Numbered from the stretch's first letter, positions 8,241 through 17,044 are shown. The stretch is 64,000 bases of DNA from Deltaproteobacteria bacterium (GCA_023250585.1 JAHFAK010000001.1:24054-88053); one strand, 5' to 3'. Notes: generated by a model from the letters alone, not told the origin. Made by a program: numbers and translations.

Positions 8241-8942
8241 TTATTGTATATTCTTTGATCGAGGATAATTCAAGAAACTCATGCTGAGCCACAGTATTGA
8301 TGAAATTCCATAAAAAATAGTTACAACAAATGAAATAACTTTTAGATCCCACCCACAAACAATAGTGATTCCTAAAAAAAGAGGAAGTAAAGCTAACATA
8401 AACCGTACTGAAAGAAATGAATATTTGTTATAGTATAAATGAACAAATGTTCCTATAAAACCTTGAGAAGGCATTTCTTTTACTGCCAGTGGAACAAAAA
8501 TGATGAGCACTCCGCTTGAAAAAGCTGCGAGTAGAATTAAGTAATAGCTCTCTGTATAAATCCCAAAAAGGACAATGAGCATCAACCGAGCAAGATTACA
8601 GCCCAAATCATCAAGAAGGTGCCCAAGCATACTACAACTGTTTGAAGCTTTAGCTATAGGACCATCAGCAAAATCAACAAAGATAAGAAAATAAATGCAA
8701 AAGATTCCAATAATGGGAAGCAGAACTACTCCATTCATAGCTGTCACAAGAAAACAATATCCAATGAACACAAGAAAAATTGCAGAAACATCAAGCACGT
8801 TGGCGGTTATCCCAATTTTGTAAGCAAAAAAAGCAAACTGCAGTGCAATCCATTTCACAAGATTAGTCGTAAAATCAAATTGTTTTCTGTCAAAAACTGA
8901 TCTTTCAGGAAACTGTTTAGCTGTAAATTGAGTAAATGTCAT
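8241..8942 (-). CDS. CDP-alcohol phosphatidyltransferase family membrane protein with atypical motif
   Basis: A 233-residue integral membrane protein with about five or six hydrophobic segments. The family signature D-xx-DG-xx-A-x-G-x3-D-x3-D is recognisable at Asp90, Asp93, Gly94, Ala97, Gly107 and Asp111, but the arginine after Ala is Lys98 and the fourth aspartate position is Cys115 (DDLGC). The fourth Asp is the proposed catalytic base in this family, so activity or mechanism may differ. These enzymes normally transfer a phosphatidyl or phosphoryl-alcohol group from a CDP-alcohol. It overlaps the GT4 gene by ATGA at 8939-8942 and precedes the GAPDH-like gene, suggesting that a polyol or cyclitol phosphate is attached to a lipid. 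Confidence 0.75.
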   Translation of the reverse strand: MTFTQFTAKQFPERSVFDRKQFDFTTNLVKWIALQFAFFAYKIGITANVLDVSAIFLVFIGYCFLVTAMNGVVLLPIIGIFCIYFLIFVDFADGPIAKASNSCSMLGHLLDDLGCNLARLMLIVLFGIYTESYYLILLAAFSSGVLIIFVPLAVKEMPSQGFIGTFVHLYYNKYSFLSVRFMLALLPLFLGITIVCGWDLKVISFVVTIFYGISSILWLSMSFLNYPRSKNIQ

Positions 8943-10144
8943 AATGTAGTTCCTTCCATGAGTTCAAGAAAACGATCTGCTGAAATTGACCATGAATAAT
9001 GCTTTTCGGTAATCGAACGGATATCTTCTGCTCGCATAACATACCTTTCTCGATTTCGACAAAAATCCTCTATTTTATTACCTATGCTTTGAGGATCACA
9101 TCCATTAATAATCCACTCTTTGTTATAGCGCTTAAGAATTTCTGGAGTTGCCCCATTGTCAGTGCCAAGCACAACAAGTCCTGAGAGTAATGCTTCAACA
9201 GTTGCAAGACCAAATCCTTCAGCACCTTGCGTAGGAAGAATAAAAGCATCCGCAACTTGATAGTAATGAGCTAACTCTATTTCAGAAATTCCACTGACAA
9301 GGCGGACAGAATCTTTTAGAGAAAGTGAGTCTATGTACTGACGAATTTTCGTTTCCATCACACCTCGTCCAACAATTATTATAAAAAATGAAACTCCTTT
9401 TTTTTTGAGCCCTGCAAGGGCTTCGACAAGTTTATCAACTCCTGTCCGAGGTTTCAAACCACGTGCTGTTATAAAAAGAATCTGCTCTAACGGAAGATTA
9501 AGTTCCTTACGAAGTTTTATCTTTAATGCATTATTAGTAATCGGAGTATACAGTTTTTCATCTGCTCCACCTGGAACAATTTTAATCTTATCTTTAACTC
9601 CATTTCGGCCAATTGAAATACAACGATCACGTGCATACTCACTGTGAACCAAAACAAGATCTGCTTTGCTAATAACTGAAATAGCAATGCGATCGAAAAA
9701 ATGTCCAATAATCTGTACTACTGGATTTTTTGGATAATTATATAAAAGTTCCGAATAAACATCACTATGAAAATCATATATAATTTTTGCACGAGGCCAC
9801 CATCGTTTTGGATTAAAACCTATCATCCACCATGGATTATGAACCCACACAACATCTATATTTTCATACTGCGATGCCATCTTCTTCTGAGCACTATAGG
9901 ATTGTACTGCAGTAACAAGAGGCCATAACATATGAGTGAGATCGCCTCTTTTAGGAATAGAAACTCGGAAATAGTGCATATTTTCGACTATTTCATATGA
10001 AGAATATTTATGACTGTATTTCCGGGTAAGTATAATAACTTCATGGTTTCGATATGCTAATTCTCGTGAAATATTGTATACAAGCTTAGGTAAGCCGCTA
10101 TGGCGATCAGGATAAATTCCGGGTGTAAGAACAAGTATCTTCAT
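8939..10144 (-). CDS. GT4 family glycosyltransferase
   Basis: A 401-residue GT-B retaining glycosyltransferase. The start at ATG 10142-10144 (MKILVLTPGIYP) is one base after the stop of the upstream beta-helix gene; a reading from 10171 would run into that gene. The N-terminal domain shows GLPKLVYNISRELAYRNHEVIILTRKY, and the C-terminal nucleotide-sugar site shows KIKIVPGGADEKLY, LFITARGLKPRTGVDKLVEAL and the EX7E region GAEGFGLATVEALLSG. It likely adds a sugar in glycan or glycolipid assembly on the cytoplasmic face of the membrane. Donor and acceptor are not predictable. Confidence 0.88.
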   Translation of the reverse strand: MKILVLTPGIYPDRHSGLPKLVYNISRELAYRNHEVIILTRKYSHKYSSYEIVENMHYFRVSIPKRGDLTHMLWPLVTAVQSYSAQKKMASQYENIDVVWVHNPWWMIGFNPKRWWPRAKIIYDFHSDVYSELLYNYPKNPVVQIIGHFFDRIAISVISKADLVLVHSEYARDRCISIGRNGVKDKIKIVPGGADEKLYTPITNNALKIKLRKELNLPLEQILFITARGLKPRTGVDKLVEALAGLKKKGVSFFIIIVGRGVMETKIRQYIDSLSLKDSVRLVSGISEIELAHYYQVADAFILPTQGAEGFGLATVEALLSGLVVLGTDNGATPEILKRYNKEWIINGCDPQSIGNKIEDFCRNRERYVMRAEDIRSITEKHYSWSISADRFLELMEGTTL

Positions 10145-10145
10145 T

Positions 10146-11843
10146 CTAGTTATTTTTTTTATGCCCAACAAAACGGTAACTCAATAAAAGTATGCTCACC
10201 CATAGTAATAAAATCAATGAGGAAACAGTGAACTTTGTCTCTACCAACCCACAACCGCCGATAGAATCAACGTTCGAGAATATTGAAAGTCTCTTTATAG
10301 AACAGTTGACTTTACAACTTCCTTTAGAACTATTGCCATTAGCCTCTCCATCATCACATTCTTCTTCTCCCGCTTCTATAAAACCATCTCCACATATAGC
10401 TAACTTACAAGTATTCAAGCATGAATCAGTATTCTCTGCATTACCATCATCACATTCTTCTTCTCCCGCTTCTATAAAACCATCTCCACATATAGCTAAC
10501 TTACAAGTATTCAAGCATGAATCAGTATTCTCTGCATTACCATCATCACATTCTTCACCCACAGCGAGTTTTCCATCACTACATCCAAGTTCTATAGCTC
10601 CAATATCACATCTGACGCTTTGATCCCCATCACCATCAATTGGCCTAATAAAACCACGCTGATCAAAAGAAGGACAACTCACTGGATCTCCTTTATCAAT
10701 TGCAGGACTTCCGGGCCGAATCACATGAGTATCGGTGGGCCCTCCATTGTTATCAAGCGAACCTAGTTTCACATCCAGTTCATAATTCGGATAATATCCA
10801 TAGATATCAGTAGTATTTGAAGGTTTAGGAAGATCATAGGTATTAACACCATTTATCTTACATCCCATGGTTACTTTGATGATGTTGTATCCCTCTGAAA
10901 CAATTGGGCCTCGACAATCATGCGGCGGACTCCCCTGATCAGGACTTGCATCCTTATTCTCCGCTATAATCGTATTCTTTACTACTATAGTTAATACATC
11001 TGTTGGAAAATCACTTGTATAAATTCCCCACGTAAAATCACCTATGGCTATACCACCTGCATGACCACTATCATTTTTATCGCTATCGGCAGTATTACTA
11101 GAAATTGTACTATTTACTATGGTTGTCTCAGCGTCTAAGGACATTGCCGCACCACTCTCGATTGTAGTATTTCCGCTAAACGTAGAACTTTCTACAATCA
11201 TTATTCCCGAAGCATTCCATACTCCACCGCCATAGTCTGCTTTATTACCAGAAATAGTACTCCGATCTATATGTAATATCCCATTATTCGTATTTAATAT
11301 TCCTCCTCCTGTTCCTAGTCCCTCTGATATACCTGTTAAAGAATGAACTGCTACAGGAAAAGTTCCTGAAAGGGTACTATTATTTTTGATAGTACAATAG
11401 AAAAGAGATAAATTTCCTTCATTGCGAACACCTGCTCCACCCTTATCAACATCCATTCCATTTTGGATTGTCACATCTCGAATTGTTACTGTTGCACCTG
11501 AAGCAACAAAGAAAATTCGTGGAGGAGTATTTCCTCCATCAATGAAAGTACTTCGTGTACCCGATCCCTGAAGTGTAATATCTTTATTAATGGTGATCCC
11601 ATTTTCAATATACGTCCCCTCAGCAATAATAACAACATCAGCATCCTGTGACGCTTCTATCGCTTCTTTAATTGAACAATAGGGATTACCATGTATATCA
11701 TTACAATGGGAATCATTTTTATTAACATTTCGTGTGATACCAGCCCACGTATGAGAAATAAACACTGGACTACTCATTAGAATTACCATAGCTGTAAGGG
11801 AAATATATTTTATTTGGTAGATCTTAATTTTTATACTCAACAT
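10146..11843 (-). CDS. Secreted parallel beta-helix protein with DUF4215 Cys-rich repeats and MYXO-CTERM-like anchor
   Basis: A 565-residue protein. The order is: N-terminal signal peptide (hydrophobic about 10-30, cleavage near HTWA); CSIKEAIEAS and a right-handed parallel beta-helix with repeated GGGxxN and xSTISGN turns (about 60-330); a choice-of-anchor-type end SPAIDKGD and CDIGAIELG (about 385-425); then DUF4215 repeats, CGDGFIEAGEEECDDGNAEN and relatives (about 425-525). The C-terminus is GGCGLVE, a hydrophobic helix and a basic tail RFVGHKKNN, the layout of Cys-containing MYXO-CTERM or rhombosortase-type sorting signals. It is probably cell-surface bound. It differs in kind from its biosynthetic neighbours and may be a surface adhesin or glycan-binding protein. 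Confidence 0.85.
   Translation of the reverse strand: MLSIKIKIYQIKYISLTAMVILMSSPVFISHTWAGITRNVNKNDSHCNDIHGNPYCSIKEAIEASQDADVVIIAEGTYIENGITINKDITLQGSGTRSTFIDGGNTPPRIFFVASGATVTIRDVTIQNGMDVDKGGAGVRNEGNLSLFYCTIKNNSTLSGTFPVAVHSLTGISEGLGTGGGILNTNNGILHIDRSTISGNKADYGGGVWNASGIMIVESSTFSGNTTIESGAAMSLDAETTIVNSTISSNTADSDKNDSGHAGGIAIGDFTWGIYTSDFPTDVLTIVVKNTIIAENKDASPDQGSPPHDCRGPIVSEGYNIIKVTMGCKINGVNTYDLPKPSNTTDIYGYYPNYELDVKLGSLDNNGGPTDTHVIRPGSPAIDKGDPVSCPSFDQRGFIRPIDGDGDQSVRCDIGAIELGCSDGKLAVGEECDDGNAENTDSCLNTCKLAICGDGFIEAGEEECDDGNAENTDSCLNTCKLAICGDGFIEAGEEECDDGEANGNSSKGSCKVNCSIKRLSIFSNVDSIGGCGLVETKFTVSSLILLLWVSILLLSYRFVGHKKNN
10348..10556 (-). repeat. 96-bp perfect tandem repeat encoding a DUF4215 unit
   Basis: Two identical 96-bp units (10348-10443 and 10444-10539) are followed by the first 17 bp of a third. 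Each codes in frame for 32 residues of the Cys-rich DUF4215 repeat containing CGDGFIEAGEEECDDGNAEN. No difference between the two full units was found, which points to a recent duplication and probable copy-number variation. Confidence 0.95.
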
Positions 11844-11846
11844 TCT

Positions 11847-12440
11847 TTATACAAGAAAAGAAATTTCTTGAGCTATTCTATGAGTATCACGTTGACCAAT
11901 GATACGATTATAAACTAAAGATACTTTCTTGGCAGTTTTTGTCTCAAGATCATAACTAAGACAACCAACAATTGGTTTATAATAAACATGAAGCGTACAG
12001 GCACGACGATTGTTAATTGCAGGATTCTCTAATTGATGAATCCCGATCTCATCATCAATATAAGAAACGTCTCCCCTATTATACGTTTCTTGAAGTAATG
12101 GTGTAAGGTCGCCTTTAAAGTCAATGGATTTTACATAAACATAATTTTTACTCTCTATAGTCCCTCGTAGAACAGTCATACAACAATGCTGCCCTTCATG
12201 ATCATGAATTGGTGTTTTTTGCCCTGGTTCCCAACATAGAATAAGTATTTCAAAAAATTCATTTTTAAAAATAAGATTCCGGGTATAATGAGATTGATGA
12301 AAATAATATAAATTTTCCAAGGAACATTCAAAAAGTTTATATTGATGCATGAGTTCTAAAATTCTTTCATTTTCTATAGCTAAGGATGGAGAGAATAATC
12401 GAGAAATTTTCTGAATAAATTCTCTCAGTTGAGTTAGCAT
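11847..12440 (-). CDS. Cysteine dioxygenase-type cupin (thiol dioxygenase)
   Basis: A 197-residue protein matching bacterial cysteine dioxygenases in length. The iron ligands are visible as His79 and His81 in TPIHDHEGQHCC and His135 in IGIHQLENP. The catalytic-tyrosine region TLHVYYKP is at about 150-156, and the start of the cupin core is CWEPGQKTPIHDH. These enzymes oxidise L-cysteine (or 3-mercaptopropionate) to the sulfinate with O2. Cysteine sulfinate can yield sulfite, which is the sulfur donor for UDP-sulfoquinovose synthase, encoded two genes upstream. That link is inference. A 3-mercaptopropionate dioxygenase is the main alternative. Confidence 0.8.
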   Translation of the reverse strand: MLTQLREFIQKISRLFSPSLAIENERILELMHQYKLFECSLENLYYFHQSHYTRNLIFKNEFFEILILCWEPGQKTPIHDHEGQHCCMTVLRGTIESKNYVYVKSIDFKGDLTPLLQETYNRGDVSYIDDEIGIHQLENPAINNRRACTLHVYYKPIVGCLSYDLETKTAKKVSLVYNRIIGQRDTHRIAQEISFLV

Positions 12441-12551
12441 ACAATATTTTCTACAATATTATAGGAAAATTATTGTTCATTTTTTATAGCTTTAATTAAA
12501 ATATCATCAGCGAACAAAGAAATTTTTCTATAACCAAATCCGATCTCCTAG

Positions 12552-14531
12552 TTAATACATTCGGGGAAGAGCATTAATAGTTTTTAGCACTTCTTTATGA
12601 TTAACACGTATCACATCGAGATATTCTAATATAGACTCTTTGCGAGGATAATTTTCTACTTCTATAAGCTTTAATGCATCTGACCGATCGATGTGATGTT
12701 CACGTATTTGATTTGAACGAAAACAATCATTTTCGCTAAAACCGCATATCGTTCTATACACATAGTTATAGAAAGCAGCGGTTCCATCACCTATACGCCA
12801 TGTAGTACTTGTATCTTTCGCTATCTCCCAATTATATTCATTAATTAAGATATCATTTATAATTTTTTCATTCCATGGAACATATTTATATAAATAAACA
12901 TGGTCTTGCCGAATAAAATAATAACAAAGATAAGCCCAAAAAGTATCGATGATAGAATTATTAAGATACCGAGGATTAAGAAGATATTGCTTCATATAGT
13001 AATAGAGAATCTTAATCTTATTAAAGTTAGAAATAGTTATATGTCGTCTACCTTGAGACAGATCTTTGACATATCCAATATTATTAATTCCTGAAAAACC
13101 TGCTTTAAAGCCTACATGCTCTAAGAAATTTTGACAAAAGATTAAGAGCTGTATTCCCGTATCTTTTTTTATCTTGTTCGCATAATAGAAAAATTGTTTA
13201 TCTCCTGCCATCAATAATGGGATCATTCCAAGAACTGGCTGATGAATCCAGGCATTAATATTTTTTCTGATATTATCCCTCTTTTTTTTGATATCGGCTG
13301 AAACAAGAATATGCTCAATACCAAGTTTTCCACAGACTCTAGCTTGATTTCGTCTGCCAATATCGGTAATTATCCCCCAATCATATGAATAGGCAATGGG
13401 ATTCATACCAAATTCTTTTTTAATAAGATGCAGACCATAACTGCTGTCGCGTCCACCGCTAAAGGCAACAATGCAATCTGGATTACCGTTATTTTGGCGA
13501 TGCTCATCTAAAATTTGAAGGAACTTGTCCTTTCCCTGTAATTTGATATTTTTGTAAGAATGACAGTAATTACAAACTCCTTTCTCATCAAAGCTAATGA
13601 AAGGCATAGTTTCTGTAAGTATACAGATGGAACAACGCTTTAAATGGTAATTTTGAGGATAAAGCCATAGATTTTCATTATCATTGAACTCCGTATTTTC
13701 TACTGCATTTTTAAAAGCATTCCCATTCTTTTGAGAAAATATGCGAGATTGACATTTATTAGAGTTATCTAACAAAAAATTCTCTCTATGAAGAGTATCA
13801 AGGTTCATGATAATTGCCTGATGAGCACCTACATGAAAAATTTCTAATTTATTTTCAAAAGATTTTAATATCCCACAAGACTTAATTCGTTTTAGCATTG
13901 AGTATTCAGATGCAAAAATGAAGATTTCTTGGTTTGAATCAGCCATATAATAGAGAGATCCATTATTCGTAGCTAGAATTAAATTTTTGTTTATACTATC
14001 TATCAAAGCAGTAGAAACAGTGCCTTCTATTTCACTATACGTTAAACTAAGTGATTGCGCATAAGAATGATTTCTACATAAATGAGAAAAAATTTTCAGA
14101 AAGATTTCTGTATCTATGGTGTGTTTTTTTTCTAAAAACGAGTATTTATCCCATAGCATATCATCATTGACAATAATTCCATTATGAATACAGTAAAAAG
14201 AATGTTCTTCAAGGGGTTGATTATTATCTTGATGGATACTGCTCCCATCCGTAACTAATCGTGTATGGCCAATAACGCAGCTTGGGTGTATATTATCTGT
14301 CTTTTTACTGCCTATATTAAATAATTCTTTAAACTCTCGACTCTTAATAAACACAGAGGCCTTTTCTCTAGATTTTTTAATTGTTACTTTATTATCTTTA
14401 AAGATTGCAATTCCGGCAGCATCTTTCCCGCGAGACTGAGAGTATTGAAACAACTTTTGAGTGGTTTCTTGGAAACTATCACAAGGAATAATATCTGCTT
14501 CTCTTAGTGCTATACCAAATATACCACACAT
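12552..14531 (-). CDS. Class II glutamine amidotransferase fused to PP-loop N-acetyl-sugar amidotransferase
   Basis: A 659-residue two-domain enzyme. Residues 2-280 are an Ntn-type class II glutaminase: nucleophile Cys2 in MCGIFGIAL, SRGKDAAGIAIF, GHTRLVTDG and HNGIIVND. Residues 298-659 are a WbpG/PseA-type sugar amidotransferase with a Cys4 zinc-ribbon (Cys300, 303, 320, 323) and the ATP pyrophosphatase loop AFSGGRDSS at about 356-364. In known systems this synthetase uses ammonia from separate HisH/HisF partners, whereas here the glutaminase is built in. A strong GGAGGTAG site precedes the ATG. The predicted reaction is conversion of a sugar N-acetyl group to an acetamidino group. Asparagine synthetase is the family relative but the zinc-ribbon argues against it. 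Confidence 0.85.
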   Translation of the reverse strand: MCGIFGIALREADIIPCDSFQETTQKLFQYSQSRGKDAAGIAIFKDNKVTIKKSREKASVFIKSREFKELFNIGSKKTDNIHPSCVIGHTRLVTDGSSIHQDNNQPLEEHSFYCIHNGIIVNDDMLWDKYSFLEKKHTIDTEIFLKIFSHLCRNHSYAQSLSLTYSEIEGTVSTALIDSINKNLILATNNGSLYYMADSNQEIFIFASEYSMLKRIKSCGILKSFENKLEIFHVGAHQAIIMNLDTLHRENFLLDNSNKCQSRIFSQKNGNAFKNAVENTEFNDNENLWLYPQNYHLKRCSICILTETMPFISFDEKGVCNYCHSYKNIKLQGKDKFLQILDEHRQNNGNPDCIVAFSGGRDSSYGLHLIKKEFGMNPIAYSYDWGIITDIGRRNQARVCGKLGIEHILVSADIKKKRDNIRKNINAWIHQPVLGMIPLLMAGDKQFFYYANKIKKDTGIQLLIFCQNFLEHVGFKAGFSGINNIGYVKDLSQGRRHITISNFNKIKILYYYMKQYLLNPRYLNNSIIDTFWAYLCYYFIRQDHVYLYKYVPWNEKIINDILINEYNWEIAKDTSTTWRIGDGTAAFYNYVYRTICGFSENDCFRSNQIREHHIDRSDALKLIEVENYPRKESILEYLDVIRVNHKEVLKTINALPRMY

Positions 14532-14551
14532 TCGTAACTACCTCCAATCAT

Positions 14552-15742
14552 CTATTTCCCATGAAAGTAGGTGACTTTTTTTCTCTTACCATCCCAATGA
14601 ATATCGGGAATGAGAACCTCTTTCTTTGCTTCTATACGATCTCGATATTTAATAAGATCCTGTAACATGATATGAATCTCTGCTTCCATATCTTTTGTTG
14701 GTTGATAGCCTAGTTCTAGTAGCTTTTTATGATCGGGTTTATAGTAATGTTCTTCCGCTTCATACCGTGGATTTTCAACATTCTTAACTTCTACTTTTAA
14801 TCCCAGATCTCTTCCTACACTTTTTACTTTTAAGGCCAATTGTGTAATATCATATACTTCTTCAAACTGATTGAAGACTCGATATTCTCCTTGTGCAGGA
14901 GGATTTTCAATAACAAGCGTTAAACACTGGATTGAATCTTTCAGAGGCAAGAAACCCCGTTTTTGATGACCCTTTCCAAATGGAGAAAGTGGTTGATCAA
15001 CTACAGCTTGGCAACAGAAACGATTGATAGCTGTTCCAAAACACTGGTCAAAATCAAGTCTCGTCAGCAAACGATCATCTTCGTTCATTTCAAGAATACG
15101 CGAACCATATACTATTCCTTGCATAATATCAGAAGAACGAAGTCCCCAAATACGACAGGCAAGCATGACATTATTGCTATCATGTACTTTACTTTGATGG
15201 TACCAACTACCCGCTTGCCGAGGAAAAGGAAGATTTTCTTTTCGACCACGATATTCAATCTCAAAAAACCCTTCAGGAATATCTATGTTTGGTGTGCCGT
15301 ACTCCCCCATAGTTCCCAGCTTTATAAGATGACCTTGTGGTGTTATATTCTTCATAGCATAGAGGACATTAAGAGTACCTACAATATTGTTTGTCTGCGT
15401 CCACGCAGCATGTTTAGCATCAATCATACTGTAAGGAGCAGATGGATTTTCGCCTAAATGGACAATGGCTTCAGGTTTGAAATCTCTGAATATCTGTTCC
15501 ACAAAATCGTAATGAATAAGATCCCCCTTAGAAAAAAAGAGTTCCTTTTTAAAGTGATCCTCAAAAGCTTTCAGACGTTCTGGCATTTCGTGAATAGGGA
15601 GAGCAGAATGGGAATCCATTTCACTCACACATTCTCGACGTGAAAAATTATCTATTCCTCCTATGGTATAACCTTTCGAAGCAAGACGTAGTGCAAGAGA
15701 CCAACCTAAATATCCATCAATACCTAAAATAAGAACTCTCAT
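14552..15742 (-). CDS. sqdB: UDP-sulfoquinovose synthase (SQD1/SqdB family)
   Basis: A 396-residue extended SDR very like plant SQD1 and bacterial SqdB. It has NAD-binding GIDGYLG (7-13), DNFSRRE (31-37), HLGENPSAPYSMID (95-108), TQTNNIVGTLNVL and the catalytic Thr144, Tyr181 and Lys185 in GTMGEYG and YHQSK. The late signature FDQCFGTAINRFCCQAV, SPFGKGHQKRGFLPLKDS and EYRVFNQFEE is family specific. The enzyme joins UDP-glucose and sulfite to give UDP-sulfoquinovose. It has a good ribosome site (AGGAG). A cysteine dioxygenase gene lies two genes away and other sulfur genes are in the same operon. Sulfoquinovose could go into a sulfolipid or into the surface glycan; no SqdX-type partner is identifiable. 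Confidence 0.85.
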   Translation of the reverse strand: MRVLILGIDGYLGWSLALRLASKGYTIGGIDNFSRRECVSEMDSHSALPIHEMPERLKAFEDHFKKELFFSKGDLIHYDFVEQIFRDFKPEAIVHLGENPSAPYSMIDAKHAAWTQTNNIVGTLNVLYAMKNITPQGHLIKLGTMGEYGTPNIDIPEGFFEIEYRGRKENLPFPRQAGSWYHQSKVHDSNNVMLACRIWGLRSSDIMQGIVYGSRILEMNEDDRLLTRLDFDQCFGTAINRFCCQAVVDQPLSPFGKGHQKRGFLPLKDSIQCLTLVIENPPAQGEYRVFNQFEEVYDITQLALKVKSVGRDLGLKVEVKNVENPRYEAEEHYYKPDHKKLLELGYQPTKDMEAEIHIMLQDLIKYRDRIEAKKEVLIPDIHWDGKRKKVTYFHGK

Positions 15743-15754
15743 GAAAAACTCCTA

Positions 15755-17044
15755 TCACAATTGAACTTGATTACCTTTGGTTTTAAGAAAATGAGCTTGA
15801 AAATATCTCCATACATATGTCATCCCTGCCCCAGCATACAAAGCTAAAAATGGCTCCAAAGGAAGCCGTGCTCGCATACTCGATCTTATCAATGTAAATA
15901 TAAAAACGAGTGAGATACAATAACCCCATATGACTAAATGGCTCCTAAACATTTTTCGTGCTCTTATAAGCCCAACAAGAGCTAACAACAAAATAGGTCC
16001 ATAGGTCACTATACTCATTACTTTAAAAGGTGATGCCGTAAAAGAACTTTCTGAAATAGTTTCTTCCGGATAAAACCTCCACAAATTTAGAAATCGTTCA
16101 AGACAAAGGACAAGGAATTGTAGAGGATGAGATCTAATAAAATCTGTTGACTTAGCAGTAAAAATTCTATTTTTTGCCAAATCATTTTCATCTTTTAGTT
16201 CTTCTTCTATTCTAGGTAAAATATTGTTAGTAAACTGTAGAAAGTTTTCCTTTCTATTAAATCCAGATGAAAATTCATTATTATGCATATATAAAACTTT
16301 TCCTACATTGCTTTTTGTAGTCAAAAACTCCCCAAGAACAAAATAATTACGTATACCCCAGAGACATACCGTTGAATAAAAAATAAGCATAAATAGCACT
16401 GTTTTTGTTACCCTCTTTATTAATGACTCGTGTCTTAAGATATACATTACGATGAAGAAAGCAAGAATGATAAAAGGGCTTAAGATTGAAATTGTAAAAT
16501 TGGCCAATCCAAAAAGTAATGCGGATAACCAAAGAAAAGACGGTTTCGTACATGCCAGTGAGAAGCTCAAAATTCCTAACACCACAAGAAGAGTAAAAAA
16601 TGTTTCTGGAAGAATAAGAACAGATGAAAAAATAAGAATAGGATAACAAGCAACAATAAACATAGCACATAGAGCACTCGTTTTTCCAAAAATATGGCGC
16701 GTTAGAAAATATACGCAAGGCATCATACTTGAATTAAGGCATGCTAGGATAATGCGTGTCCATAGAATATCTCCATCTCCTAAATGAAAATAAATTGAAA
16801 GTACATAGGGAAAAAATGGCATGATATTAGTTTTACTCCCCCACCCTTTACCTTCAAATAATCGAAGGGCTGCTGGGTAATAATCGTTTATTTCATCAGG
16901 CCATATAAAACGATCACCTGTAACAAAAACAGCAACAATTATACGAAGGGCACCTCCGATGAAACATATAAAAAGTGGAATAATCACACTATTTGAGTTA
17001 TTTCCACCAACTCTTGATAATAGTTTTTCCAAAGTTAAATCCAT
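15755..17044 (-). CDS. Polytopic membrane glycosyltransferase (GT39/ArnT-like)
   Basis: A 429-residue membrane protein with about ten hydrophobic segments. An early periplasmic loop carries acidic residues (RFIWPDEINDYYPAALRLFEGKGWG), the usual site of the catalytic Asp/Glu in polyprenyl-phosphate-sugar-dependent GT-C enzymes. The start at ATG 17042-17044 (MDLTLEKLLS) follows a GGAAT; an upstream ATG at 17077 is possible. Both overlap the end of the preceding GT2 gene. That neighbour is DPM1-like, which would supply the lipid-phosphate sugar donor, so the two probably work as a pair in periplasmic glycan modification. Confidence 0.75.
   Translation of the reverse strand: MDLTLEKLLSRVGGNNSNSVIIPLFICFIGGALRIIVAVFVTGDRFIWPDEINDYYPAALRLFEGKGWGSKTNIMPFFPYVLSIYFHLGDGDILWTRIILACLNSSMMPCVYFLTRHIFGKTSALCAMFIVACYPILIFSSVLILPETFFTLLVVLGILSFSLACTKPSFLWLSALLFGLANFTISILSPFIILAFFIVMYILRHESLIKRVTKTVLFMLIFYSTVCLWGIRNYFVLGEFLTTKSNVGKVLYMHNNEFSSGFNRKENFLQFTNNILPRIEEELKDENDLAKNRIFTAKSTDFIRSHPLQFLVLCLERFLNLWRFYPEETISESSFTASPFKVMSIVTYGPILLLALVGLIRARKMFRSHLVIWGYCISLVFIFTLIRSSMRARLPLEPFLALYAGAGMTYVWRYFQAHFLKTKGNQVQL

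Noticed and set aside
8215-8358. N-terminal 48-residue extension of the GAPDH-like protein
   Set aside because: It has no GAPDH homology, overlaps the CDP-alcohol transferase gene, and a good ribosome site sits at the MSFKVGINGLG start.
10348-10556. CRISPR-like repeat array
   Set aside because: The repeats are directly adjacent, 96 bp long, in frame and translate into a protein repeat; there are no spacers.
10192-10623. Plus-strand ORF rich in Ser/Pro
   Set aside because: It is the antisense shadow of the DUF4215 repeats of the minus-strand surface protein.
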